Shown here piece by piece: positions 1-10,289 of a DNA stretch of 64,000 nucleotides (positions are counted from its first letter, which is position 1; each line of letters begins with the position of its first letter). The position numbers and the translations under genes were made by a program. This DNA comes from Maylandia zebra (taxonomy: Eukaryota; Chordata; Actinopteri; Cichliformes; Cichlidae), in contig NC_135167.1 of the NCBI RefSeq assembly GCF_041146795.1, positions 28,799,454 through 28,863,453 on the forward strand. Direction: 5' to 3'. The notes under the pieces are model-generated. The model worked only from the letters and a program-made list of their open reading frames with translations. It did no database searches and had not been told where the DNA came from.

Positions 1-328
1 TTGGATCTAATTATGACAATTCTGAAATTATAGTGGACCAAAATCAACCAGTGATGTAAATCAGTCATTACCAGTTACTGTAAATGCTTGATGGTAATTG
101 TTGCTATCAGGGCATCCACAGCTGGGTATTAGAGACCAACATGTTTTTACATTAGACCAGGTTGTTCTGGTTCAAAAATGAAATCATCACTTTAAAACTG
201 CTTTTTGTATTTATCCAGGTCATCCTTGTTAGATGATTTGAAACATGTGAAAAAAGCATAAACAAAATAAATCTGCAAGGAAGAAAGACCTTTCTCAGCA
301 CTGTACCGCAGACAAAACCTTTACTTAC

Positions 329-355
329 CAGACTTGCGACGATCAGATCAGTATC
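329..355 (-). other. Candidate 27-nt coding micro-exon
   Basis: On the minus strand a CTAG acceptor preceded by pyrimidines and a perfect GTAAGT donor flank 27 nt that can encode DTDLIVASL in one open frame. The length is a multiple of three. It lies in copy A of the tandem duplication and is missing from copy B, where sequence between the flanking landmarks is deleted. The parent gene is not identified. It would be part of a minus-strand gene whose first exon may be the splice-flanked segment ending at 5838. It could also be a chance pairing of splice signals. Confidence 0.3.
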
Positions 356-1159
356 CTAGAGAAAGGAAACAACACATCAGATCACTGTTTAATGACTTAC
401 ACTGTTGAACCTCTTCGCACACAATCCAATTTACTGTGACATGAAATAACTAGTAAAATCCTCAATTTCTTCAAGCCTTTATGAACTCACTGTAGTCTAA
501 AGAGGACAAACTTCAGTTACAGAGTCTCACATGGTGATAACATGTGTAATAAAGGCATGCATACTACAGAAGTGCAAAAAAGAGGCACCAATATTTGTTG
601 GTACAGATTATGGCTTTTTAGCTCCATCATTTTCTATCACAAGTCAGTGCTTAATAAAGTGTGAAAAAACCACAACTGTTAGAATCAACGGAAAACCTCA
701 TTAGGTTTTAGTTCTGATCTGAATATGTAAATCCTAAAATACATGTAAATTCTGACATGTTATAGTAACAACAGTGGCACACCATTTTTGCAATTACAAA
801 AATTATAATAAAGAGTCCTTCCATTGTACCTGTTGGCAGGAATCTTTTTGTATTTTTCAATATTTCCCTTTTATATAAAATTTTAAACACATTGTATCAA
901 GCAAATTATTAAGAAACTGATTTAAACTTATTGTATATAAATTACACACAGGCTTTAACATACACAACATTGCCTACTCACAACTCTGGTTCTCTTAGTC
1001 TTTTATTATTGCTTAAATGTTTAACGTACCACTTCTGTTCACTCAGGCAAAAATACTTCTATAGTGGTCTGACTTTAATGTAATACATAAGCAGAATATG
1101 AGTGAAGATATAAATCAACAACTGTGGTGCTCTGCTACGTAAATCCACAAACAAACGGA

Positions 1160-1197
1160 GAACACAAACAACTGTATAAAAACAGTTGTTTGTGTTC
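1160..1197. repeat. 16-bp inverted repeat (hairpin)
   Basis: GAACACAAACAACTGT at 1160-1175 is followed after 6 nt by its exact reverse complement at 1182-1197. It lies in the part of copy A that is absent from copy B. No function can be assigned. Confidence 0.7.
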
Positions 1198-1415
1198 AAA
1201 CATAAAAATCAGACACAAATGGCCTGTTAAACTTCAGGGACAGTCAGAGGTCATGTGTGGGGCCTTTGCTGCTACAAGGTATAAATTCTGACCATTTGTT
1301 TTTGCCCATCAATAAATGGTAATGTCACAAAAACCAAACTACGTTAGGTAAGTTGCTAAACATGTTACACAGTGACAATGTCATATTACTGCAGTTACAA
1401 TTGCTGCTTACTTAC

Positions 1416-1447
1416 CAGCAAACGCAAAACCAAAGTTCTGTTTCACT
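1416..1447 (-). other. Candidate exon, copy A
   Basis: On the minus strand TTGTTACAG acceptor and GTAAGTAAG donor flank 32 nt that in one frame read VKQNFGFAFA. The equivalent segment in copy B (4193-4223) keeps both splice sites but is 31 nt long, so only one of the two can preserve a given frame. The parent gene is not recognised. Confidence 0.35.
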
Positions 1448-1831
1448 CTGTAACAAAAGAACAAAAATACAGAATCAGACAACTGAAATCAGCATCAGAG
1501 TCAATACTGCATCACAATCTATAGTGAAAAAAAAAATCTGTTAAATTCTTTGTTTACAACAGCTTTACTATAAACACCCCATCTTCTCTTTCTGCACCTT
1601 ATTAAAGATTTCTGTCTTTATTAAGGTGATGTGTCGTTTTATCAATCTGCAATAAGCCACAGAAATTCCTCATTAACGTAAAGCTCTAATACTTTGGTGC
1701 CATTACATAGCACATCAGATACCACAAGCAAGGATTTGCTCGCACTGCACACTTGATCAAATGATAACATCACAGTTTCAAAGCATGCAACAATCACAAA
1801 TAATACTTGATACTATAAATGCTTGATGGTA

Positions 1832-3616
1832 CCGTATTTTCACGACCATAAGGCGCATTTAAAAGTCTTAGATTTTCTTCAAAAAGTACGGCGCGCCCTA
1901 TAGCGCAGTGCGCCCTGTGTGTTGTAAGGAGGACGTAGTAGAGAACACCATGAGAACGCTAAAGGGTGAAGTGTGGGCGTTGATCGTATATACCGGACAA
2001 TCGCACATACCTGTCTAAAAGGACAGGTATGTGCATTATGTGGAACATCGTTGTTTTAACAACCCTGAAAATGGCAAAGAGACACGCTTATGAAGCACAG
2101 TTTAAACTGAAGGCCATCAGCTATGCGGAGGAACATGGAAATCGAGCAGCGGCGAGAGAATTTAAGATTAACGAATCGATGGTTCGCAAATGGAGGAAGC
2201 TAGAAAACAAGCTCCGGCAGGTCAAGAAAACGCAGCTGAGTTTCCGCGGACATAAGGCGAGGTGGCCCGAGTTGGAGGAAAGACTCGAGCGGTGGATCAT
2301 CGAGCAAAGAACGAGCGGGAGAAGCATTTCGACGGTCACCATTCGGCTAAAAGCAGTTTCACTAGCTGAAGAGATAAACATTGAACATTTCCAAGGAGGT
2401 CCGTCTTGGTACTTTCGTTTTATGAAATGGTGCCATTTTTCCATCCGGACCAGGACTACGGTAGCGCAGCAACTTCCAGCGGATTATAAGGAAAAGCTGG
2501 CCATCTTCCGCTCCTACTGCAGTAAACACATCGGCGACAAAAACATCCAGCCCAGCCACATCACAAACATGGACGAGGTCCCGCTCACTTTTGACATCCC
2601 GGTGAGTCACACTGTGGAGAAGAAGGGGACCAGCACGGTAGCGATACACACAACGGGGTATGAAAAGTCTTCTTTTACTGTTGTGCTTGGCTGCCATGCT
2701 AATGGACAGAAACTGCCGCCTATGGTGATTTTTAAGCGAAAGACTTTGCCTAAAGAGAAGTTTCCAGCAGAAATCATCATTAAGGCAAATGAAAAGGGCT
2801 GGATGGATGAGGAAATGATGAAAGAGTGGCTGAGGGAGGTGTATGTAAGAAGACCAGGTGGTTTTTTCCACGCATCACCATCGCTCTTAATCTGTGACTC
2901 TATGCGTGCCCACCTCACAGCCGATGTGAAAAAACTAGTGAAACAAATGAACTGTGAGCTTGCTGTCATTCTGGGAGGCCAGAACAAAGGAACTCCAACC
3001 GCTGGACATCGGTGTGAACCGCCCGTTCAAAGTAAGGCTGCGAGCGGCCTGGGAGTGATGGATGACCGATGGAGACCACAGTTTCACCAAGAGTGGAAGG
3101 CAGCGCCGGGCGAGTTACGCCACAATTTGCCAATGGATTGTAGATGCTTGGGCTAACATGTCTGCTGGCACTGTTGTTCGAGCTTTTGCAAAAGCCGGCA
3201 TCATTTCCGAGGAGCCGCACGGCACGGAAAGTGACTCTGACAGTGAAGAAAGTGAACTTGGCATGTTTGATGGAGATTTAGCGCAGCTGTTCAATTCAGA
3301 CACAGAGGATGAGGACTTCGATGGGTTTGATTGATGATAAAAATGTGAGTACCAAACTTTGTTTTGCTCCTGCTTTATTTTTAAATACGCACACTTGTAT
3401 GCTTGTGTGTTGTTGATGATGATGATTACCGGTAATAGAAATGTGAGTAAGGTACCGAACTCAGGTTTGCTCCCGCTTTATTTTTAAATACGCATACGGT
3501 ACTTGTATGCGCCCTATAATCCAGTGCGCCTTATGTGTGTGTTAAATACAGTAATGGCACACATAACTGAGACTGCGCCTTTTAGTACAGTGCGTCTTAT
3601 GGTCGTGAAAATACGG
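1832..3616 (+). mobile_element. pogo-superfamily DNA transposon, near complete
   Basis: The 1785-bp element has terminal inverted repeats beginning CCGTATTTTCACGACCATAA and ending in the inverse. It is flanked by TA dinucleotides at 1830-1831 and 3617-3618, the target duplication of the Tc1/mariner/pogo group. Subterminal motifs (GCGCCCTATA, GTGCGCC) recur at both ends. The single gene encodes a pogo/Tigger-type transposase. The element sits inside copy B of a tandem duplication, and the unoccupied site is still visible in copy A at 85-110, which confirms the insertion and its exact ends. It is a plain DNA transposon with a damaged gene, so it is probably not autonomous now. Confidence 0.93.
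2071..3334 (+). pseudogene. pogo-type transposase (broken near C-terminus)
   Basis: The start chosen is the ATG at 2071 (MAKRHAYEAQFKLKAISYAE), because this is the usual N-terminus of the CENPB/pogo helix-turn-helix; the frame extends 14 codons further upstream to 2029. Domains in order: an N-terminal HTH (about residues 1-50), a second CENPB/Tc5-type HTH (about 65-135, RWPELEERLERWI), then the DDE_1 catalytic domain. The first Asp is in TNMDEVPLTFD, the second in LLICDSMRAHLT, and the third in LQPLDIGVNRPFK. The third motif lies in a different frame: a shift near 2985 and an in-frame TGA near 3056 separate it from the first two. The acidic C-terminal tail continues to the stop at about 3334. 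The enzyme would cut and paste the element; as read it is inactive. Confidence 0.88.
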
Positions 3617-4345
3617 TAGTTTTTCGTATCAGGGCTTCCACAGCTGGGTATTAGAGACCAGCATGTTCTCACATTAGAACAGATAGCTCTGGTTTGGTTT
3701 TCTCTGCTTCATACGTGAAATCATCACTTTAAAATGCTTTTTTGTTTTTATTCATATCATCCCTGTTAGATGATTTGAAACATGTGACAAAAAAGCATGA
3801 ACAAAATAAATCTGCAAGGAAAAAAAAAGACTTTTCCCAGCACTTTACCTCAGACAAAATGAACTCACTTTAGTCTAAAGAGGGCAACATTTAATTGCAG
3901 AGTCTCAAATGGCCTTAACATGTGTAATAAAAACAATAATTACTACAGAAATGCTTTGATAAGCCTTTAAAATTAAAATTAGACATAAATGGCCTATTAA
4001 ACTTCAGGGACATTTTTAGGGACACTCAGAGATCTATTGGGGGGGCTTTACTGCTTATAAATCCTAAATGTGTTTTTGCCCATGAGCAAATGGCAAGATA
4101 TCACAGAAAGCCAAACTATGGTATATAAATTGCTAAACATGTTACACAATCCCAATTTCATATTGCTTCAGTTACAATCACTGTTTACTTACCAGCAAAG
4201 GCAAAACCAAGCTTTATTTCACTCTGTGTAACAAAAGACAAAGAGCAAAAATACAGGATCAGAAAACTCAAATCAGCATCAATACTGCATCACTCTCTGT
4301 TGTCAAAAAGATTCACTAAACTTCTTTGTTTACTACAGCTGGAAT
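3617..4345. repeat. Tandem duplication, copy B (right part)
   Basis: This is the continuation of copy B on the far side of the pogo insertion. It follows the order of copy A but is shorter, with deletions corresponding to about 330-480 and about 580-1190 of copy A. The sequence from about 4345 to 4730 is AT-rich with no recognisable gene. Confidence 0.7.
4193..4223 (-). other. Candidate exon, copy B
   Basis: This is the paralogous copy of the 1416-1447 segment: TGTTACACAG acceptor, 31 nt, GTAAGTAAAC donor. In one frame it reads SEIKLGFAFA. Compared with copy A it has lost one base and carries several substitutions. Retention of both splice sites is the only evidence that it is used. Confidence 0.3.
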
Positions 4346-4730
4346 ACAAACAACAACTCTCCTCTGTTTTCTTTGGTCTACCTCTCATTTAAGATTGCAA
4401 AACACTCATACATGAAAAACTGCACGATGTATATTTTTAAGGCTTTAATATTTGAGGTGGTCTGCATTCAAATTCTACTTCCTAAAATATTATCAACTGC
4501 ACATAGTATCATTAAATATGCTGTAGTTTTAAAATAAATATCTATGTACCATACTAATAATAATATACTGCCATATTTTATTTATGTGAAGGTGGGCTGT
4601 TGTTTATTTCATTAATTTTCCACAAAGTCAGAATTTAAACTGTGCTGCAGATTTAGGTTGGCACAAACAAGCCTTGTTAAACAGTTCTTAAAAATTAAAG
4701 TCTACAAATTAGGAGTTCTTATTATTCTTG

Positions 4731-5287
4731 GGCTATGTCCACATGTACACAGGTACTTTTGAAAATGGAGATTTTTCTATCCGTTTGCACCTTTCGTCCA
4801 CACTTAAACGGCGTTTTCGGTCACTGAAAAACTAAAAACGCTTGCCAGGATATTTTTGAAAACTTTGTTTTTGCATTTATGTGTGGACAGGGAAACTGAG
4901 AAAACGCAGCGCCTTTTTTGACGTCACACTGTGCGCCACGTTATTGTTTCAGTGAAATGAATTTCTACAATACGGTTACTGTTAATTGTTCTCTCTGCAG
5001 TGTTTAAATGCTTACATATACACACACAGTTACTGTCCCCCGACACATATGACTCGGTTCTGCTTTTATGCCCCATCTTTGTTTGCTATTTCCCACCGAG
5101 GCTTCTAGACTTTTCTGATTGGCCAACATTTCTACACGGTTAGGAATATATCGCCACCTGTTGCTTTGGTATGTTCCTAGCAGAGTTTTCCTTCATTTCT
5201 GCATTTACGTGTGGACGGGATTGTTTTTTAAAACGAAAACGTAAAGTCCCAGTTTTCAAAAATACCCGTGTATGTGGGGACATAGCC
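4731..5287. mobile_element. Non-autonomous TIR element (MITE)
   Basis: The 557-bp segment begins GGCTATGTCCACATGTACAC and ends in the approximate inverse (GTATGTGGGGACATAGCC). Inner inverted matches include TACTTTTGAAAA versus TTTTCAAAAATA and GTCCACACTTAA versus ACGTGTGGACGG. There is no coding capacity. The flanking octamers TATTCTTG and TATGTTTA match at 5 of 8 positions, so a decayed 8-bp target duplication (hAT-like) is possible but not proven. Confidence 0.72.
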
Positions 5288-5837
5288 TATGTTTAATCCC
5301 CAGTTTCTCCCCCCCTCCTTTCTCTTAATTAATCCACAAGACCTGGACAAACGTGACTCTTTTTCTCCCGTGTTCGGTCAGAGGCGGTAAAATGGCTCCT
5401 TTGATCTTGCCGACAGCTGACACTGAATCTAAGATGGCGGTTTGTTTAAAACTTTACAGCATAAAGAATGAGGCTGTTTTAACCAACTGATTTGTGAAGA
5501 GAACTAACTGCACCTTATTTAACAGACTGAGAAACACGAACACACCAAATGTTATTAATAAAACAACACAATAACCGTGGTTTACCGTCAAATCTTCATT
5601 TCACACTGGGCTCATAAGAAGGCTAGTCGTTAGCATTGGGTTGTTAGCTTTAGCTCATCAAACACTGCTTTTACATACAAAAATGACAACTTTTCACTAA
5701 AAAGCAACCATTGTGTTACTTTAACATGAGTTATACCTCGGCTGGCTTTATAAATCACTAACAAGAACTTGTTAAATCGCGCAAACAGAGTATAGACATT
5801 TAGGAGAGGAGAGGAGAAGCAGAGGCGCAGCACTCAC
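5288..5837. other. Non-coding, possible first-intron/promoter region
   Basis: There is no convincing protein gene. On the plus strand there is a short frame from the ATG at 5393 (MAPLILPTADTESKMAVCLK onward, about 38 codons), and AAGATGGCGG at 5431 matches the core of a YY1 site. Either could be part of a transcript start. It may be intron 1 of the minus-strand locus whose first exon ends at 5838. Confidence 0.3.
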
Positions 5838-5930
5838 CCAGAGCGGACTCAACGAAGTGTTCAGAAAGGCGGATGTCCGGCAGTCAGGTAAAAGATGAGG
5901 CGTTCACGGGTCGTAGGAAATTCCAGTATT
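5838..5930 (-). other. Candidate first exon of a minus-strand gene
   Basis: On the minus strand this GC-richer segment ends in GAGTCCGCTCTGG followed by the donor GTGAGTGCTG. One frame reads PDIRLSEHFVESALG but has no ATG within the visible exon, so it may be untranslated. The upstream limit is a guess. It is the best candidate for the 5' end of the locus that would also use the short candidate exons at 4193, 1416 and 329. The gene is not identified. Confidence 0.35.
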
Positions 5931-6204
5931 ACACACAATGGGCATTGTAAACATAAAAAATGTAGGTAATTTTAAATATTTTATACAATATCTATTTGCT
6001 ACAGAAAAAAACTAGCAGAACTTTAATTCTATAAGTTAAATAAATATTATTAGAAGGCTCTTCTCCTGAACACCAACACCAAATAGCTGGTGATAGAGTT
6101 CACCAGACCTAAAAAAACAAACAAAAAAGACAACCAGTCCAGGACAGTCTGCAAAGATGTTTTAAAGACAATATATTTATATATATATATAAACCTTATC
6201 CAGT

Positions 6205-6300
6205 AAGTATTCCCCTCAAACAAATGACCATAATTTCCTAACCGTAAGGGCTTGAACAGTCATTCTTAATTCTTACACCGTTTTGTTCAGAAGAGAAGAA
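6205..6300 (+). repeat. Fragment of the AACCGTAAGGGCT repeat module
   Basis: The sequence CCCCTCAAACAAATGACCAT at 6215 onward, the AACCGTAAGGGCT block and CCGTTTTGTTCAGAAGAG repeat the core of the modules at 6780-7083, 8870-9166 and 9957-10265. This shows a fourth, truncated copy at the left edge of the accessory block. An AT dinucleotide run (6171-6191) precedes it. Confidence 0.7.
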
Positions 6301-6480
6301 ATGTATAGAAATAGTATGATTAAGCATAAATACTACATTTAGCAGAAATACTATATTAAGCAGAAATCCTATAAAAAGCAGAAATACTATATTAAGCACA
6401 AATCTTATAAAATAGCAGAAATAGTATGATTTAGCACAATAGTAATAACTTAAACAGACAAAATGGAAAAGCAAAATGGA
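6301..6480. repeat. Degenerate AGAAATACTAT array 1
   Basis: Short-period imperfect array with variants of AGAAATACTATATTAAGCA and CAAATCCTATAAAAAGC at about 18-20 bp spacing. The same array recurs at 7245-7560, 8205-8640 and 9440-9860. The minus-strand open frames over these arrays arise from the repeat and are not genes. Confidence 0.85.
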
Positions 6481-6695
6481 CAGCTAAAAAATGCTGAACA
6501 TGCTGAGGGTCCGTCAAATATACTTGTTAAATGACAAAAATCTGCAAAAAAAAAATATAATAGCCACACAATCACAAATATGTACATATAAGGAAACACA
6601 CATGCACAGAGAGACACACACACAAGATCCAATTCAGTCAACCAGTCTAAATATATTGAATATGAGATCAATGAGATCATCCCATTAAAAGGCTT

Positions 6696-6709
6696 TCTCT
6701 CTCTCTCTG

Positions 6710-6778
<69 letters not shown>
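6696..6778. repeat. (CT)n(CA)n microsatellite
   Basis: A short CT run at 6696-6709 is followed by about 34 CA units at 6711-6778. It sits exactly between an AGAAATACTAT array and the conserved module, the same position as the CA tract at 8802-8868. Confidence 0.97.
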
Positions 6779-6779
<1 letters not shown>

Positions 6780-6780
<1 letters not shown>

Positions 6781-7083
6781 GAGAGAGAAGCAAGTTTTCA
6801 GTCAAGCAGCCTGTGAGCTGCTGAATTTGAATCCACCAATCAGAGAGGCTGTGTACTTTTTCCCAGCAAAACTGGTGCCTGCAGCACAGACACAGAGAGG
6901 CACAGGATCTTTGCAGTCTATTTCTCATAATGAGGACTCCCCTCAAACAAATGACCATAGTTTCCTAACCGTAAGGGCTAGAGCGGTCATTCTTACACCG
7001 TTTTGTTCAGAAAATATGGGGGAATCTTCCAGTGTTGACAATTTATCATTAAAATATGAATTATTGAAGATATTTGACTTGTA
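6780..7083 (+). repeat. Conserved accessory module, copy 1
   Basis: About 300 bp running from GAGCTGCTGAATTTGAATCC, through CCACCAATCAGAG (inverted CCAAT), GGCACAGGAT, AACCGTAAGGGCTAGAGCGG and CCGTTTTGTTCAGAA to ATGGGGGAATCTTCCAGTGT. It repeats at 8870-9166 and 9957-10265 at high identity. Each copy carries an open plus-strand frame (85-87 codons) starting near the CCACCAATCAGAG block and ending at the same homologous stretch. With no codon-level constraint visible, this is treated as repeat DNA rather than a gene. Confidence 0.85.
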
Positions 7084-7244
7084 ATAGACCATAACTGAAT
7101 AGAAGTGAAGCAAAAACTGCTTTGACTTGTCCTCAGCTGGCTGGGAAGCCATGGAGGCCTCAATATGCAATTTGTATGTCTCTGATATGTAAATTTGAAT
7201 ATTACAGTTCTCACAGAGGATTGACTCCCTGGGGACCTGCCACA

Positions 7245-7560
7245 AATATATAGAAATACTATGATTACCCAGAAATACTACATTTAGATGAAATACTATG
7301 TTTTAGCACAAATACTCTGGTTTTGCACAAATATTATAACATAGCAGAAATACAATTCTATAGCAGAAATGCTATATTTATAAAGAAAAATATAATATAG
7401 TAGAAATAGTATGATTTAGCAGAAATACTACAATATGGCATAATAAAAATGATTTAGAACAAATACTATGATTGAGCAGAACTACTAAGATGTAGTAAAA
7501 GTACTTTGATTTAACAGAAATACAATTATGGAGGAGTAATACTTTAAAATGGGAGAAATA
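7245..7560. repeat. Degenerate AGAAATACTAT array 2
   Basis: Second short-period array, with units such as AGAAATACTATGATTTAGC, ending directly before a (CA)n tract. It is introduced by GGGGACCTGCCACAAATATA, matching the GGGGACCTGGCAGAAATATA that introduces arrays 3 and 4. This shows array and leader move or duplicate together. Confidence 0.85.
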
Positions 7561-7563
7561 TTG

Positions 7564-7564
<1 letters not shown>

Positions 7565-7629
<65 letters not shown>
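7565..7629. repeat. (CA)n microsatellite
   Basis: About 32 uninterrupted CA units, directly following array 2. Confidence 0.97.
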
Positions 7630-7631
<2 letters not shown>

Positions 7632-7796
7632 CTTAAAGGGAAGAGTATTTGTGCCATGGAGTGTTAACAAGAATGTGAGGTCCATATTAGAAAAGCTGGT
7701 AAAATCATAAAAGTTTGCAGAATTGTAATAAATGATGAATATGAATTACTGGTCTGTGACAGTGTATTAATTTGTAGGGAAAAAAAACATGTTGAC

Positions 7797-7866
7797 CAAG
7801 GTGGAATCGAACCCACGATCTTTGACTTGCAGACCCGTGTCATTACCAACTGCGCCACTGGGAAAG
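7797..7866 (-). pseudogene. tRNA-like sequence / SINE head
   Basis: On the minus strand TGGCGCAGTTGG fits the pol III A box and GGGTTCGATTCC fits the B box at normal tRNA spacing. Between them TCTGCAAG could present a GCA (Cys) anticodon. The anticodon and T stems do not pair properly and the acceptor arms do not match, so this is a degenerate tRNA copy or the head of a tRNA-derived SINE. It is not a working tRNA gene. Confidence 0.5.
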
Positions 7867-8204
7867 GGAGGAGCCGATTTGAAAAACAGGCTCATAAGGA
7901 GTCAGAATTAGATCGCGGTGAGAGGCGGAAAAATGCCGTTTTTTGGAGTTACAAAACGTTGTGTAACTCAAAAACTAGGTGGACTAGAAGCATAATTCTT
8001 CTACTGGCTGAATCAGCGGACTTTGGTGTACTTTGACTGCTATTTACATTGCTCTATGTACATCTGTCACTGAGATATGACGAGAGAGGAAACGGAAGAC
8101 CTCAGATATGATTGGCTGGCTGGGAGGCCATGCAGGCCCTGATCTGTGTATTTGAATGTCTGAGTCCTCACAGAGGATTGGCTGCCTGGGGACCTGGCAG
8201 AAAT

Positions 8205-8640
8205 ATATAGAAATACTATGATTAAGCATAAATACTACATTTAGTAGAAATACTATGTTTTAGCACAAATCCTATAAAAAACAGAAATACTATAATTTAG
8301 CAGAAATACTATATTAAGCACAAATCCTATAAAAAGCAGAAATACTATATTAGGTACAAATCCTATAAAAAGCAGAAATACTATGTTAGGCACAAATCCT
8401 ATAAAAAGCAGAAATACTATATTAGGCACAAATAGTATAAAAAGCAGAAATACTATAATTTAGCAGAAATACTATGTTAGGCACAAATCCTATAAAAAGA
8501 ATAAATACTATAATTTAGCAGAAATACTATATTAGGCACAAATCTTATGAAAAGCAGAAATAGTATGATTTAGCAGAAATACTGTATTTAGCACAAGTAC
8601 CGAAAAGTACCAGAAATACTATGATTTAGCAGAATAGTAA
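8205..8640. repeat. Degenerate AGAAATACTAT array 3
   Basis: The longest of the four arrays (about 430 bp). Higher-order units alternate AGAAATACTAT with CACAAATCCTATAAAAAGC, giving a longer period of about 35-40 bp in places. This suggests unequal exchange within the array. Confidence 0.87.
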
Positions 8641-8799
8641 TAACTTACAAAATTACAAATATGGAGGCATATTGAAACACAAATGCACAGAGGGACACAC
8701 AAACACAGGCTCTAATCCAGTCAACCAGTCTAACTATATTCAATTTAAATCCTACAATGACATGCTGCCAAATAAGGGCAGGGTCCTCTCTCTCCCACT

Positions 8800-8801
<2 letters not shown>

Positions 8802-8860
<59 letters not shown>

Positions 8861-8868
8861 CACACACA
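8802..8868. repeat. (CA)n microsatellite
   Basis: About 33 CA units with one interruption (CAAACA). It is followed at once by GGGAGAGAG and the conserved module, as at 6779. Confidence 0.97.
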
Positions 8869-8869
8869 G

Positions 8870-9166
8870 GGAGAGAGCTGCCGAATTTAAATCCACCAAT
8901 CAGAGTGGCTGTTTACGTTTTCCCGCCAAAACAGGTGCATCTTTTTACACACGCAGCAGCACAGAGAGGCACAGGATTATTGCAGCCTATTTCTCATAGT
9001 GAGGACTCCCCTCAAACAAATGACCATAATTTCCTAACCGTAGGGGCTAGAGCGGTCATTCTTACACTGTTTTGTTCAGAAGAGATGGGGGAATCTTCCA
9101 GTGTTAACAATTTATCATTAAAATGTGAATTTTTAGAGATATATGACATGGATGACTTGTTGACTT
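8870..9166 (+). repeat. Conserved accessory module, copy 2
   Basis: Close relative of the module at 6780-7083, with the same block order. It is followed at 9190-9420 by three copies of a short segment around GATTGGCTGGCTGGGAAGCC and GCAGGCCCTGATTTG. A further copy of that segment lies at 8108-8150 and a related piece at 7134-7165. Confidence 0.85.
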
Positions 9167-9439
9167 AGAAGCCACGAATTCCCCAATATGCAAATATGAA
9201 TGCCTGAGACCACATATATGATTGGCTGGCTGGGAAGCCGTGCAGGCCCTGATTTGTGGATTTGAATTCCTCAGCCCTCAGATATGATTGAATGGCTTAG
9301 AAGCCATGAAGGCCCCAATATGCAAATTTGAATGCCTCAGGACACATATATGATTGGCTGGGAAGCCGTGCAGGCCCTGATTTGAAAATTTGAATTTCTC
9401 AGTCCTCACAGAGGATTGGCTGCCTGGGGACCTGGCAGA

Positions 9440-9860
9440 AATATATAGAAATACTATGATTAAGCATAAATACTACATTTAGTAGAAATACTATGTTTTA
9501 GCACAAATACTATAAAAAGCAGAAATACTATAATTTAGCAGAAATACTATATTAAGCACAAATCCTATAAAAAGCAGAAATAGGATGATTAAGCATAAAC
9601 ACTACATTTAGTAGAAATACTATGTTTGAGCAAAAATCCTATAAAAAGCAGAAATACTATATTAGGCACAAATCCCATAAAAAGCAGAAATAGTATGATT
9701 AAGCATAAATACTACATTTAGTAGAAATACTATGTTTTAGCACAAATAGTATAAAAAGCAGAAATATTGTAATTTAGCAGAAATACTATATTAGGCACAA
9801 ATCTTATAAAATAGCAGAAATAGTATTATTTAGCACAATAGTAATAAGTTAAACAGAAAA
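9440..9860. repeat. Degenerate AGAAATACTAT array 4
   Basis: Fourth copy of the short-period array, again introduced by GGGGACCTGGCAGAAATATA. Its right end (AGCAAAATGGACAGCTGAAA to GCTGAGGGTCCCTCAAATAT) closely matches 6470-6520, which ties this copy to array 1. Confidence 0.87.
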
Positions 9861-9956
9861 ATTGGAAAAGCAAAATGGACAGCTGAAAAAATGCTGAACA
9901 TGCTGAGGGTCCCTCAAATATACTTGTTAAATGAAAAAATCAGCAAAAAAATGCAC

Positions 9957-10265
9957 AGGGAGAGAGAAGTAAGTTTCTAGGTCAGCCTGGGAGCTGCTGA
10001 ATTTGAATCCACCAATCAGAGAGCCTGTGTACTTTTTCCCGCCAAAACATGTGCCTCTTTTTACACACGCAGCACAGAGAGGCACAGGATTATTGCAGCC
10101 TATTTCTCATAGTGAGGACTCCCCTCAAACAAATGACCATAATTTCCAAACCGTAGGGGCTAGAGCGGTCATTCTTACACCGTTTTGTTCAGAAGAGATG
10201 GGGGAATCTTCCAGTGTTTACAATTTATCATTAAAATATGAATTATTAAAGATATTTGACTTGTA
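9957..10265 (+). repeat. Conserved accessory module, copy 3
   Basis: Third full copy of the module. Here the (CA)n tract that precedes copies 1 and 2 is reduced to AATGCACAGGGAGAG. The module runs into the element at 10290-11430. Confidence 0.85.
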
Positions 10266-10289
10266 ATGCACCATAACTGAGTAGAGCGA

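Larger units (their letters stand above)
72..1800. repeat. Tandem duplication, copy A
   Basis: This is the left copy of an imperfect tandem duplication whose right copy lies at about 1812-1831 plus 3617-4345. Matching landmarks occur in the same order: the ATGCTTGATGGTA block (85-97 vs 1819-1831), the CCACAGCTGGGTATTAGAGA block (116 vs 3639), the AGTCTAAAGAGG block, the GGCCTNTTAAACTTCAGGGACA block, and the candidate exon at 1416-1447 (vs 4193-4223). Copy A contains about 600 bp around 580-1190 that has no counterpart in copy B, and copy B lacks the candidate micro-exon. Divergence is substantial, so the duplication is old. The limits are approximate. Confidence 0.75.

Noticed and set aside
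2121-2987. Minus-strand frames opposite the transposase gene
   Set aside because: Shadows of the plus-strand pogo gene, which has clear HTH and DDE motifs.
329-5930. CD99-like gene as owner of the short exons
   Set aside because: The short exon style and the DTDL motif were suggestive, but no transmembrane or other diagnostic exon was found, so no name was given.
6450-7685. Minus-strand frames with long Cys-Val runs
   Set aside because: Translations of (CA)n tracts and AT-rich arrays.
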